From: Lachnospiraceae bacterium
GTDB taxonomy: Bacteria > Bacillota > Clostridia > Lachnospirales > Lachnospiraceae
Direction: 5' to 3'
DNA: 64,000 nt
Assembly: GCA_016286555.1 (NCBI GenBank)
Contig: JAEETA010000010.1
Location: 1 to 64,000 of the forward strand
Translations under genes and position numbers: made by a program
The notes under the pieces: model-generated
The model's database searches: none
Seen by the model: only the letters and a program-made list of their open reading frames with translations
Told to the model about the DNA's origin: nothing
Shown here: positions 34,788 to 43,602 of the stretch, piece after piece
Position numbering within the stretch: the stretch's first letter is position 1
How the letters are laid out: each line of letters opens with the position of its first letter

Positions 34788-35414
34788 TTACTGCTTCAGA
34801 ATGATGATGGCGTAATCTCCGCCGTAATTCATGGTGCTGCAGTAATCTCCGGACTCTCCGGACACCCAGAAGATGCCGTCGGACACATAATCCGCAGCAT
34901 AGGGGCCCATAACAGCGCCCTGCAGATTGGTCACGATAACCATCCGGTCGGAATTGTTCTTGTAAATGTCACTTCCGGAAACAATGCTTCCGCCCTTGAC
35001 TGCAGTGAAAAGGGATCCGGAAATATCAAATCCCGCAAGAGATGCCTGGGTCACGGTACCGTAGAACACCTTGGTTCCGGTGAGCTTCTCACAGTAACCG
35101 GCGCCGGAGAAGGTGTAGGGCAGGAATACCTGTCCCGAAGCGGGATCGTAGAGATATTCTCCGAGGCTGACGGGGGTTCCGCCCACCTGGGAATTAAACT
35201 CGCTGATCTCCTGTCTGGCCATGGACACCAGCTCGTCCACATTGTAGTAGGACTGATCCAGCACACCGCCCATGTCGTAGCGCACCTCTCCGCTCTCGGA
35301 GATGATGATGGATGAAAGATTATCGGGATGGGGCTGGTTGTTCACCTTACCGCATCCTGTCAGCGTCAGGACCGCAAGAGCGATCGCAGACAGCAAAACG
35401 AATGATTTTTTCAC
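34788..35414 (-). CDS. Uncharacterised lipoprotein
   Basis: A 208-residue secreted protein with a lipoprotein signal (KKSFVLLSAIALAVLTLTGC, Cys21) followed by a Ser/Asn/Gly-rich mature part. I recognise no catalytic motif or family. The start is GTG, with AGGAGG 5 bases upstream. It lies between recO and glyS on the same strand. A TTTTTTGCT/AGCAAAAAA hairpin lies in the 60 bases before it and may partly uncouple it from recO. It is probably a surface lipoprotein; no function can be given. Confidence 0.8.
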   Translation of the reverse strand: MKKSFVLLSAIALAVLTLTGCGKVNNQPHPDNLSSIIISESGEVRYDMGGVLDQSYYNVDELVSMARQEISEFNSQVGGTPVSLGEYLYDPASGQVFLPYTFSGAGYCEKLTGTKVFYGTVTQASLAGFDISGSLFTAVKGGSIVSGSDIYKNNSDRMVIVTNLQGAVMGPYAADYVSDGIFWVSGESGDYCSTMNYGGDYAIIILKQ

Positions 35415-35474
35415 AATAGCCTCCTAAAGTTTTTTTGCTATACAGCAAAAAACCTGCGCATAATCTGAAATATT

Positions 35475-36131
35475 TTAGCACAGGGTATTCAGTATTTCAA
35501 GGCTTTTGAAGGTACGATCCATGTAACGTCTGCAGTACAGGTTCGCGATCTCCTGCAGCTCTGCCAGGGCTTTTTCCGAGAGGGAAAAGGAATAGATCCG
35601 GTCCGGCGGGCAGGTGCCGATAAAGTCCAGGGCGTGTCTGGTGCCGTCCAGAAGCGGTCTGTCCGTGGGAGCCCCGGGATATTCACCGTTAATGGCGATG
35701 GCTTTCAGCTCGTACACACTGCGGACGAAGGTGTTGTCGAAGACATCACTGGAAAGAGCTCTCAGGCTCTGGTACAGCAGCGCCAGCAGATCTCTGTCAT
35801 CATCATTTTCTCTGCCGTAATAATCCGCGATCTCCGCAAAATAAGCGGCGTAGGCAGCTGCCTCCACATCGGTGCGCAGCTCCTCGAAATAATTGGTGAT
35901 CTCCAGGTCCGAAAGGGTATAGGAATCCCGGCCCGCATAGAGCCGGAACTTACCGAAAGCGAAGGTACAGGTTCCGGCGGAAAAACGGGATCCGTTCTTC
36001 CGGGCGCCTCTGGCAAAGGCTCCCAGCTTCCCCCGGTCGCTGGTGAGGATGGTGATCCTCCGGTCGCTCTCTCCCACCGGCTGAGCTTTCAGCACCATGC
36101 CGGTCACATTGATAAAATCTTCACCCGTCAT
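35475..36131 (-). CDS. recO: DNA repair protein RecO
   Basis: A 218-residue protein with an N-terminal OB fold (VTGMVLKAQPVGESDRRITILTSDRGKLGAFARGARK) and a helical C-terminal half. It lacks the CxxC zinc pair common in Bacillus RecO, and the C-terminus is about 30 residues shorter than the usual 240-250. RecO loads RecA with RecR at single-strand gaps. It overlaps the era stop by one base (TGATG), the usual era-recO coupling. Confidence 0.9.
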   Translation of the reverse strand: MTGEDFINVTGMVLKAQPVGESDRRITILTSDRGKLGAFARGARKNGSRFSAGTCTFAFGKFRLYAGRDSYTLSDLEITNYFEELRTDVEAAAYAAYFAEIADYYGRENDDDRDLLALLYQSLRALSSDVFDNTFVRSVYELKAIAINGEYPGAPTDRPLLDGTRHALDFIGTCPPDRIYSFSLSEKALAELQEIANLYCRRYMDRTFKSLEILNTLC

Positions 36132-37111
36132 CAGATTTCTTCCTTGCGGAACCCAAAATTCTTCAGGAGATAATCGCTGTCTCTCCAGTCCTTTTTGACC
36201 TTCACCCAGAGCTTCAGGTTCACCTTCGTCTCCAGCAGATCCTCCATCTCGGGTCTGGCCTTGGAGCCGATGCGTTTTAACATCTCACCGCCCTTGCCGA
36301 TGATGATCCCCTTGTGGGAATCACGCTCGCAGTAAATGGTGGCTTCGATGTCCATGATCCCATTATCCCGCTCCTTCATGGACTCAATGCCCACAGCGAC
36401 ACCGTGAGGAATCTCGTCCTTCAAAAGACGCAGCACCTTTTCCCGGATCAGCTCTGCCACGATCTGTTTCATGGGCTGGTCCGTCAAAGTGTCTTCATCA
36501 TAAAACGCGGGACCGTAGGGCAGGTTGTCGAAGATCAGCTGCACCAGGGTATCGCAGCCGGTGCCCTTCAGAGCACTGACGGGGATCACTTCCCGGAAGT
36601 CCACCTTGTCACGGTAGGCATCGATAAAGGGAAGGAGCTGCTCCTTCCGTACAGTATCCACCTTGTTGATCACCAGGAAAACGGGAGACGTTACCTTGTT
36701 CAACTGTTCGATGATGTGGCGCTCTCCGGCACCGATAAAATCCGTAGGCTCCACCAGCCAGAGGATCAGGTCCGCATCCTTCAGGGTATGCTCCGCCACA
36801 CCCACCATGTAGTCACCCAGCTTGTTGTGGGCCTTGTGAATACCGGGGGTGTCCAGGAAAACGATCTGTCCACGCTCATCGGTATAAACGGTCTGAATGC
36901 GGTTTCTGGTAGTCTGGGGCTTGTCGGAAGTGATGGCAATCTTCTGTCCGATGATGCGGTTCATCAGGGTGGATTTTCCCACATTGGGGCGCCCGATGAT
37001 GGCCACAAATCCCGCCCGGCGGGAAGCATCGCTGGAAGGACCGGCGACGCTTTCCAGAAGGGCGTCCAGATCTAACGCTTTTTGTTCTTCGTTGTGTTGC
37101 TTTTTACTCAT
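36131..37111 (-). CDS. era: GTPase Era
   Basis: A 326-residue ribosome-assembly GTPase. The G domain has GRPNVGKSTLMN (G1), TTRNRIQ (G2), DTPG (G3) and NKVD (G4), and the KH domain (about 240-310) has HKGIIIGKGGEMLK. Era binds the 3' end of 16S rRNA. An extra N-terminal stretch of about 30 residues (MSKKQHNEEQKALDLDALLE) is longer than in standard Era. Coupled to recO. Confidence 0.96.
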   Translation of the reverse strand: MSKKQHNEEQKALDLDALLESVAGPSSDASRRAGFVAIIGRPNVGKSTLMNRIIGQKIAITSDKPQTTRNRIQTVYTDERGQIVFLDTPGIHKAHNKLGDYMVGVAEHTLKDADLILWLVEPTDFIGAGERHIIEQLNKVTSPVFLVINKVDTVRKEQLLPFIDAYRDKVDFREVIPVSALKGTGCDTLVQLIFDNLPYGPAFYDEDTLTDQPMKQIVAELIREKVLRLLKDEIPHGVAVGIESMKERDNGIMDIEATIYCERDSHKGIIIGKGGEMLKRIGSKARPEMEDLLETKVNLKLWVKVKKDWRDSDYLLKNFGFRKEEI

Positions 37112-37143
37112 CTATAATGCTCAATCCGTAATGCAAACTCTGA

Positions 37144-38292
37144 TTACTTGTTTGAATAGCCACTGTCCGAAGCATCCTTTTTCTCCTCAGCGGGAGCTGC
37201 GGGAGCTGCAGGTGCTGCGGGCTGCTGAGGCTTGCCTGCGGGGAAGGTTTCCGCCTGTGCCTGGGCCTGTCTTGCAGCATACTGAGCCTGGAGCTTTGCC
37301 TGCTTCTTTGCCTGACGCTTCTCCCGGGCTTTTTCACCGAAGATCTTCTTGCAGATCAGCACGATGATCAGGATGATGATGGCCCACAGAATGAGGTAAG
37401 GAAGGGCCACCAGGATGCCGATGATGAAGTCCTTCAGACCATCCAGCACATCCAGCAGATTGTCGGTGAATCCGTCACGGATCCGCTCCCAGGCAGTGGG
37501 CTCCTCAATAACGACGGGAGTCAGTTCCTCCACCTCGGACAGGTTCAGATAAACGGTACCGTAATCCACCCTGTTGTCGTAGGAGCGCAGCTGGCTCTCC
37601 AGGGACTGCAGACGATAACGGACATCCGTGAGACGATCCTCGATGACCAGCATATCTTCCAGATCATATGCCTGCTCCAGGAGCTGCAGCAGCCTGTCAT
37701 ACTCGACCTCGTATGCTTCCTTCTGGCTCTTGGTGTCCACATAGGTCAGGGTGATGTCCTGCACGTTCTCGGTCTTGTTGGTGATGTTGGCAGCATCGCT
37801 GATGGAGCCCAGGAACGCATCCATATTCGTGGAAGGGATACGGATGGTCATGTTGCCGTAACGGACCTGCTTGTAGCTGGAATACTTGCTGCCGTTGTAG
37901 ATGTTGGAGGACTCCACATAGCCGCCCAGCTCACGAACCTTTGCATCCACCAGTGCCAGCATCTCGTCGAATGCCTTGGTCTCGGCATCCATGCTGACGG
38001 TACGGATCAGCTTCCGGGAGGTGTCATTCACCTGAACGGAGCTGTCGCCGCCGGAGGCAGTGCTTCCGGAGGTGGAGCTGGTTTCCACGTAGTCTCCGTA
38101 ATCTTCCGCTTCATAGCCGTAATCGTAGTCACCGTAGGCTTCCGAAGTGGCAGCGGCATCGTACGTGGCATTGTCGGACGCCTTAAAACTGGATGGTGCC
38201 GAGGAGGAAGATGCTCCTCCGCAGCCGGCCAGCAACACGGCACCGGTCAGTACCGCTGCAAGCCAAAGTGCTTTGTTGTTACGCTTTTTCAT
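37144..38292 (-). CDS. DUF4349 lipoprotein
   Basis: A 382-residue envelope protein. It has a lipoprotein signal (LWLAAVLTGAVLLAGC), a Ser/Asp/Tyr/Glu-rich linker, the DUF4349 domain (about 110-270, RKLIRTVSMDAETKAFDEML, GGYVESSNIY, TIRIPSTNMDAFL, VTLTYVD-like DITLTYVDTKSQ) with a coiled coil, then a membrane helix (about 290-320) and a basic, Ala/Pro-rich cytoplasmic tail. The function of DUF4349 is unknown. ATG 38292 follows GGGGAG by 4 bases; an upstream ATG at 38355 would hide the signal peptide. Confidence 0.87.
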   Translation of the reverse strand: MKKRNNKALWLAAVLTGAVLLAGCGGASSSSAPSSFKASDNATYDAAATSEAYGDYDYGYEAEDYGDYVETSSTSGSTASGGDSSVQVNDTSRKLIRTVSMDAETKAFDEMLALVDAKVRELGGYVESSNIYNGSKYSSYKQVRYGNMTIRIPSTNMDAFLGSISDAANITNKTENVQDITLTYVDTKSQKEAYEVEYDRLLQLLEQAYDLEDMLVIEDRLTDVRYRLQSLESQLRSYDNRVDYGTVYLNLSEVEELTPVVIEEPTAWERIRDGFTDNLLDVLDGLKDFIIGILVALPYLILWAIIILIIVLICKKIFGEKAREKRQAKKQAKLQAQYAARQAQAQAETFPAGKPQQPAAPAAPAAPAEEKKDASDSGYSNK

Positions 38293-38370
38293 AATGCTCC
38301 CCTTTCCGTGAAGAAAGTCGTTTATGTCCATCCTTTCCCGCAGGGCCTTCTTCACATTAAAACGCGGGAA

Positions 38371-41301
38371 TTAATTCAGATTCTCAAGCCGGTCAAACAT
38401 ATCGGCGCATTCCTTCACCTTAGTGCCGTTACCAACCACCACCAGGCGGCTGTTCTCCAGGAACGCTTCGGTCAGATCCGCCAGTGCTCGCAGGTCCTCC
38501 GGGGTGGCATTCAGAACTTCGTCCCGCTCCTGCTGCAGGTCTGCATCCGTGACACCGGAAAGCAGGCAGGCCAGGGATTTCAGCGCATCGCCCAGTGGCG
38601 ACATGGGCAGATCCAGATCACTGACGGCACCGATGATGAGCTGCGTGAGGCTCCGCTCGTCCAGATCCAGCGCGGAAATGGCTTCGGGCACGCCATGGTA
38701 GATCTCTTCCGTCTCACGAATGTTCGGATCCCGGTAGGAAAGCAGATACATGAGTCCGCTCTTGGTAAATCCGCCGTAGCATCCGTAAGCGCCGCCCTTC
38801 ACGCGGACATTGATCCACAGATACTGGTAACTCAGGAACACCTTCAGGATCCGCAGGGCTCCGGTAAACTTACCGCCCTTAGACTGATAATTTCCTGCGC
38901 GGGCTACGAAATTCACCTGGCCCGCATTCATGTAACCTTCATTTTCCGTCAGGAGCTTCGGTATGTAATGCTCCTTGGGAACATCTTCCGTGTACAGACG
39001 GGTCTTCAGATGTGCGAAGGATTCTTCTACGCCTGTCAGCGCCTGCTCCTGACCTGCCAGGCTGATGATGAAGTTCTCCGGACGGAAGACCATCTTGCAG
39101 GTCTCGCGGAGTTTTTCCACCATATCACCTTTACGCTTGTCATAAGAGGCAAGCAGATCACTCAGGAAATAATAGTACTCCAGACCGGAGAGCTGCTCTT
39201 CTGCCGCATAGACGGGGAACACGCCCGCTTCGGCTCTGTCCAGGGCCACTCTGTGACCTGCGGAAACCATTCCTGCCTGGGTCTGGCTTTTGATCTCCTC
39301 CAGGATCTCACGGATCCGGGCGGTATCGTCCAGATGCGTGGTAAAGATCATCTCCTCCAGCAGCGCCATGGCGTCGGCCGCTCTGTCGTAGAAGAATTTT
39401 GCATGCACCTCCAGGAAGATCCGGTACTTCTCGGGTTCGTTCATGTTCTGGTAGGTGGAGACGTTAAAGAACTGCCCGCCCATGGCCAAATTGATCTCAT
39501 TGTTCAGATCGTTGTAGCTGTGGGCATCGGTGTCCACCATCCCCAGGAGATCCTTCAGCAGGGAGACGTAAGGATAGTACGCTCCGGGCAGATCCTTCAG
39601 ATCAAAGAGCATGGTCAGGTAGGCAATGCCTCTGCTGGGCTCCCTGTGGTAGATCACGGGGGTTCCTGCCAGGGACCGCTCCTCATTGTGGAGGGGCTTA
39701 GCTTCCTTCTTCAGGTCCTCTCTGGAAAGCATGGGCAGGGTTGCCAGTTCCTCAGGGGTATCCTCTCTGTCCTGGAAAGCCCGCAGCTTGTCGAAGGTAT
39801 CATGAATGTGCTGCAGCTCTTCCTCGGAGATATGGGCAAAGGCCTTGTCGATGCGTGCCTGGGCTCTTGCTTCCCGCTCCTTCTCCACATTTGCATCCGG
39901 CGTCATGGAAAGCACGGAACTGTGGGGATTGTCTAGAATGTAGGTCTTCACCAGTTGCTCGAAATAATCGGTGTCCACATAGGAACGCATCCGCTTGTAG
40001 GTCTCGTCCGCTTCAATATGAATAAAGGGCCTGTCTTCGGCGTAAAGCCAGCTGTCCAACACCTTCAGGCCCATCAGCAGGCCTCTGGGGTACATACCGG
40101 TATCCGCCTCGCGGTAATTGAACTCGAAATGATTGATGGCTGCCAGAAGGCTCTTTTTGTCAAAGCCCGTCTCCGTAATGCCCGTCAGTACCTCACGGAT
40201 GATCCGCAGGAACTCCGCTTCCTTATCCAGTGTGGTACCCTTGGCGACAATGCCGAAGTAGGGCTGCAGCAGCTGATACTGATACGTGGTGTAGATGTCC
40301 TTACCAACGCCCGCATCCACCAGCGCTTTCTTGATGGGAGCACCGGGTGCGCTGCAAAGTGCGTAATCCAGCACCTTGAAAGCCACATACAGATCCCTGT
40401 CCAGGGAATCCTTCAACACATAGTTGACGGAAAGGAAGGTATTGTCATCGGGATCCTCTCCCTCTCCCAGAGGGCAGTGGATCAGCTTGTGCACCGGCTT
40501 ATCAAAAGCGGTCTGTTTCTTCGGCTCGGAATCCACCTCCAGGTACTCATACTTCGAGAGGTATTTTTCATCGATGAGCTCCAGCTGCTCCGCCATGTCC
40601 ATGTCTCCGTAGAGATAGATGTAGCTGTTGGAGGGATGATAATACTTTCTGTGGAAATCCAGGAACGCCTCGTAGGTCAGATCCGGGATAAACTCGGGAT
40701 CACCGCCGGACTCCACGCCGTAGCAGGTATCCGGGAACAGGGAATTGGAAATCTCCCGTCCGATGATGTCATCGGGGCTGGACAGCGCTCCCTTCATCTC
40801 GTTGTAGACCACACCGTTGACGAAGGGTTTTCCCTCCTCGTCAAACTCGTAATGCCAGCCCTCCTGCCGGAAGATGGCTTCGTTCTCATAGACATTGGGG
40901 AAAAATACGGCGTCCAGGTACACCAGCATCAGATTGCGGAAGTCCGCATCGTTACAGCTGGCCAGGGGATAAACCGTTTTATCCGGGTAGGTCATGGCGT
41001 TCAGGAAGGTGTTGAGAGACCCCTTTGTCAGCTCCACAAAAGGATCCTTCACCGGATATTCCTTGGAGCCGCATAAGGTAGAGTGCTCCAGAATGTGAGC
41101 CACACCCGTGGAATCGGTAGGGGGTGTGCGGAATCCGATGTAAAATACTTTGTTATCATCTTCGTTGGAGATCAGGACGAATTTTGCCCCGGTCTTCTTA
41201 TGACGCAGGCGGTACACGGTGCTGTCCAGATCCTCGCTCTTTCTCTGCTCCAGGATCTCGTATGCCTGCAGATCTTCGATCTTTTTGGTGCTCTGTCTCA
41301 T
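38371..41301 (-). CDS. M16C-family zinc metalloprotease (presequence protease-like)
   Basis: A 976-residue insulinase-fold peptidase of the PreP/Cym1 type. The inverted zinc motif HILEH is at residues 69-73 (His69, Glu72, His73), with the distal Glu in YENEAIFRQEG. The two homologous halves and a helical hinge give the usual length of about 970. Such enzymes degrade short unfolded peptides in a closed chamber. There is no signal peptide, so it acts in the cytoplasm. It is located between an unknown gene and the DUF4349 lipoprotein in the long operon. Confidence 0.93.
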   Translation of the reverse strand: MRQSTKKIEDLQAYEILEQRKSEDLDSTVYRLRHKKTGAKFVLISNEDDNKVFYIGFRTPPTDSTGVAHILEHSTLCGSKEYPVKDPFVELTKGSLNTFLNAMTYPDKTVYPLASCNDADFRNLMLVYLDAVFFPNVYENEAIFRQEGWHYEFDEEGKPFVNGVVYNEMKGALSSPDDIIGREISNSLFPDTCYGVESGGDPEFIPDLTYEAFLDFHRKYYHPSNSYIYLYGDMDMAEQLELIDEKYLSKYEYLEVDSEPKKQTAFDKPVHKLIHCPLGEGEDPDDNTFLSVNYVLKDSLDRDLYVAFKVLDYALCSAPGAPIKKALVDAGVGKDIYTTYQYQLLQPYFGIVAKGTTLDKEAEFLRIIREVLTGITETGFDKKSLLAAINHFEFNYREADTGMYPRGLLMGLKVLDSWLYAEDRPFIHIEADETYKRMRSYVDTDYFEQLVKTYILDNPHSSVLSMTPDANVEKEREARAQARIDKAFAHISEEELQHIHDTFDKLRAFQDREDTPEELATLPMLSREDLKKEAKPLHNEERSLAGTPVIYHREPSRGIAYLTMLFDLKDLPGAYYPYVSLLKDLLGMVDTDAHSYNDLNNEINLAMGGQFFNVSTYQNMNEPEKYRIFLEVHAKFFYDRAADAMALLEEMIFTTHLDDTARIREILEEIKSQTQAGMVSAGHRVALDRAEAGVFPVYAAEEQLSGLEYYYFLSDLLASYDKRKGDMVEKLRETCKMVFRPENFIISLAGQEQALTGVEESFAHLKTRLYTEDVPKEHYIPKLLTENEGYMNAGQVNFVARAGNYQSKGGKFTGALRILKVFLSYQYLWINVRVKGGAYGCYGGFTKSGLMYLLSYRDPNIRETEEIYHGVPEAISALDLDERSLTQLIIGAVSDLDLPMSPLGDALKSLACLLSGVTDADLQQERDEVLNATPEDLRALADLTEAFLENSRLVVVGNGTKVKECADMFDRLENLN

Positions 41302-41321
41302 ATATCCTCCGTGTGTGTTTC

Positions 41322-41753
41322 TTAACAGGTGGCCAGCGCCAGCTTACTCACCTGCAGTTCCTGAAGGAAAAGGCCGGCGGCCTGTTTTTCCTCAGGCGAC
41401 ATGGACGTCAATGTGTCCATATCCATCAGTTCCGTGGAGTACTCCCGGCTGCTTTCCTTTTTCAGGAAGCCCTTTTTTTCCCGCAAAATACTGACACGGA
41501 CCTTTGCATTCATCTGCTTGAAAACCTGAAGGGCAAAATTCCCCCCATCCAGGTAGTACAGGACGGTCTCCAAGGTATCCTCCCGGTCCGCATGGGGCAG
41601 GATGCTCTCTGCCACCACCTTACGGAATTTGTAGGTGATCTCCGCGTTGTCCATGATCTCCCCTAAGGTGTACTTACACCCTACATAAATCTTGGACACA
41701 TCCTGAATATAGTATTTGTAATCCTCGTAGGTGCTTACGGACTGAAGACTCAT
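41322..41753 (-). CDS. Conserved-type protein of unknown function
   Basis: A 143-residue soluble protein, Glu/Lys/Leu rich and probably mostly helical, with no membrane segment, cysteine cluster or recognisable motif. Its start overlaps the stop of the sigma-like gene by 4 bases (ATGA), so the two are likely translationally coupled and may act together. It stops 20 bases before the M16 protease gene. Base composition matches the neighbours. No function can be assigned. Confidence 0.75.
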   Translation of the reverse strand: MSLQSVSTYEDYKYYIQDVSKIYVGCKYTLGEIMDNAEITYKFRKVVAESILPHADREDTLETVLYYLDGGNFALQVFKQMNAKVRVSILREKKGFLKKESSREYSTELMDMDTLTSMSPEEKQAAGLFLQELQVSKLALATC

Positions 41754-42547
41754 AGTTCCTCTCCACTCAGGTCGATGCTGTCCAGGGCAAAGCCGCTGAT
41801 GCGGATGGCATCCCGGATGGCTTTTTCACTCAGCCCCGTCTCTTCCTTCAGCTCGGCGATGGTCACCTTCCTGCCCAGGGTTTCAAAGAGCTCATCCGCC
41901 TTGGCACTGACGGTGTTGACCCGGCGCAGGGCCTTGGCCTCCACCTCCGCATTGCTGCCGCTGTCGGTGATGAGTTCCTCCATGGCATCCATGACAAGCT
42001 TGATGAGCATCCCCTCGCAATCATCGGGAGAATCTTGAGAATCGAGCATAGTAACGCCTGTTATCAATGCCACATTCCCTTCGCCGATGAGATCCTCCAT
42101 GAGGACGCCCTGATTGGAATAGAGCTTTGCGATCTGAACCACATCTTTCAGATAAATATTGATCAGATGCTGTCTCGCCTCACTGTCTCCCGCCATGGCG
42201 GACATGGTGTAAGCCTTCTTCTGTCCGTCGGTATAGACGGGAAGCTCCTCCAGTTCCTTCAGGTACAGATCCAGATATTTTCGGTCTTCTCCCTCCGGCT
42301 CCGGGGAATCCTCCCATTCCGCCAGGGAATCCACCGCTTCCGGCAGACTTTCGATCTGCTCGCTCCTGCGGATATGATTTTGCTCCAGGTATCCGTGCAG
42401 GAGTTTCAGCTGCTCCTCCGGCAGAACGAACTCGCCGAAGAGCTCCGTGATCTGATCATCGGTGATCTGTCCGCCCTGGGTTCTGCCCAACTTTTTTAAT
42501 TCGGCGAGGCGCTGCGCAAATAAAACCTCGCGATCCTGATCACTCAT
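41750..42547 (-). CDS. Truncated sigma-70-like protein lacking regions 2.4 and 4
   Basis: A 265-residue protein resembling the first part of a primary sigma factor. Residues about 12-60 look like region 1.1 (LKKLGRTQGGQITDDQITEL). Residues 88-105 match region 1.2 (YLDLYLKELEELPVYT). Residues 115-165 match regions 2.1-2.2, the core RNA polymerase contact (HLINIYLKDVVQIAKLYSNQ, LIGEGNVALITGV). The -10 recognition segment that should follow is replaced by an acidic stretch (DDCEGMLIKLVMDAMEEL). Residues 205-250 resemble region 3 (RKVTIAELKEETGLSEKAI). There is no region 4. It may bind core polymerase without promoter recognition (inference). ATG 42547 overlaps the rhomboid gene. Confidence 0.75.
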   Translation of the reverse strand: MSDQDREVLFAQRLAELKKLGRTQGGQITDDQITELFGEFVLPEEQLKLLHGYLEQNHIRRSEQIESLPEAVDSLAEWEDSPEPEGEDRKYLDLYLKELEELPVYTDGQKKAYTMSAMAGDSEARQHLINIYLKDVVQIAKLYSNQGVLMEDLIGEGNVALITGVTMLDSQDSPDDCEGMLIKLVMDAMEELITDSGSNAEVEAKALRRVNTVSAKADELFETLGRKVTIAELKEETGLSEKAIRDAIRISGFALDSIDLSGEEL

Positions 42548-43421
42548 TGGTTCCGCTCCCGTTCGGTGTTTTGTGTACATGGGTAAAGAGATGCTCCGTG
42601 CAGTACTCGTAATTGCCTACGCACTTGGAGCAGTACCGGAACTCCATACCGGGATCCGTTTTCTCCGTGCGTCCGCAGATGGAGCATTTGTGAATGCTGC
42701 CTGCTTTTGCCGCGGTATTCTGCTGCGCCGCCCGCTTAAACTGTGAGTAGCGGATCACCTGCTTCGGGTTCCGCACCCGCTTGATGTAAAAGAGCCAGAA
42801 CAGGAAGCAGTTCAACAGCGCTGCAGCCACGGCGAATTTCGTAAAAAGGCCTCCCACCACCAGCAGGTACACCATGTACGCCAGATCCATATAGCCCAGC
42901 CACTTCATTTTCAGGGGGATCAGGAAAAAGAGGCGGACCATGGTGTCGGGGTAGGTCATGGCAAAGCCCATGTAGATGGACACATTGATGTAGTAGGTGC
43001 TGAAGGCAAACCAGTTCACAAGGTTCGTTGCTTCGTAGATCTGCAGATTCTCACCGCCGTAAGTGATCCAGGCCACCAGAAGTCCCAGGAAGGAAGCAAC
43101 CACCGTCATGAGGATACCGCCGAAGATGAAGATATTGTAGCGGTAGGTGCCCCAGGTGCGCTCCAGCATGGTTCCGATGGAATAGCAGCAATACAGCATC
43201 AGCAGAACAAAGAGGAAATTGCTCTCGTTGGGCGGGATCAAAAGCCAGGTCAGAAGCCGCCATACCTGTCCGTGCAGGATCTTGTAAGGATCCAGCACCA
43301 GGTAGAACATAAAACTGTCATTGATGGCATTGATGATATACCCTACCGCATAGCCCAGGATCAGCAGCAGTGTCAGGTTCGGGATGGCATATTTGCCGAA
43401 TTTTCTTTCAAAGTTGCTCAT
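42540..43421 (-). CDS. Rhomboid-like membrane protein with C-terminal zinc ribbon
   Basis: A 293-residue protein with about six membrane helices in residues 10-210 and a rhomboid/derlin-like layout (LHGQVWRLLTWLLIP after the first helix, YCCYSIGTMLERTWGTYRYNI). I do not find the GxSG serine motif or a matching His, so protease activity is doubtful. The cytoplasmic tail has CSICGRTEK and YCSKCVGNYEYCTEH, a likely zinc-binding knuckle. It heads the long operon toward alaS, and AAAGGG precedes the ATG. Confidence 0.78.
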   Translation of the reverse strand: MSNFERKFGKYAIPNLTLLLILGYAVGYIINAINDSFMFYLVLDPYKILHGQVWRLLTWLLIPPNESNFLFVLLMLYCCYSIGTMLERTWGTYRYNIFIFGGILMTVVASFLGLLVAWITYGGENLQIYEATNLVNWFAFSTYYINVSIYMGFAMTYPDTMVRLFFLIPLKMKWLGYMDLAYMVYLLVVGGLFTKFAVAAALLNCFLFWLFYIKRVRNPKQVIRYSQFKRAAQQNTAAKAGSIHKCSICGRTEKTDPGMEFRYCSKCVGNYEYCTEHLFTHVHKTPNGSGTNE

Positions 43422-43449
43422 AGTTACCCTTTCTGTTGTGTATCAAGAT

Positions 43450-43478
43450 ATTTTACCATTTTGAGAGGGAATCGTAAA
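43450..43478 (-). promoter_or_regulatory. Sigma-A promoter of the rhomboid-to-alaS gene run
   Basis: Minus strand: TTTACG (43478-43473), 17-base spacer ending TGG, TAAAAT (43455-43450). It is located 29 bases upstream of the rhomboid-like ATG. Confidence 0.75.
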
Positions 43479-43484
43479 CACGAA

Positions 43485-43516
43485 ACGAGCAGGGCGCATG
43501 GCCGCGTCCTGCTCGT
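43485..43516 (-). terminator. Hairpin downstream of the hydrogenase gene
   Basis: ACGAGCAGG and CCTGCTCGT form a 9-bp stem with an inner GCG/CGC pairing, about 90 bases past the hydrogenase stop and just before the next promoter. The 3' tract TTTCGTGTTT is a moderate T-run. Confidence 0.6.
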
Positions 43517-43602
43517 GAATTCTGCGATATTATAAGACACTACGGATTAATTCGCTGTTTCAAAGCTCACACATGATCGAATTTATGACCTTATTCCCTG
43601 TA

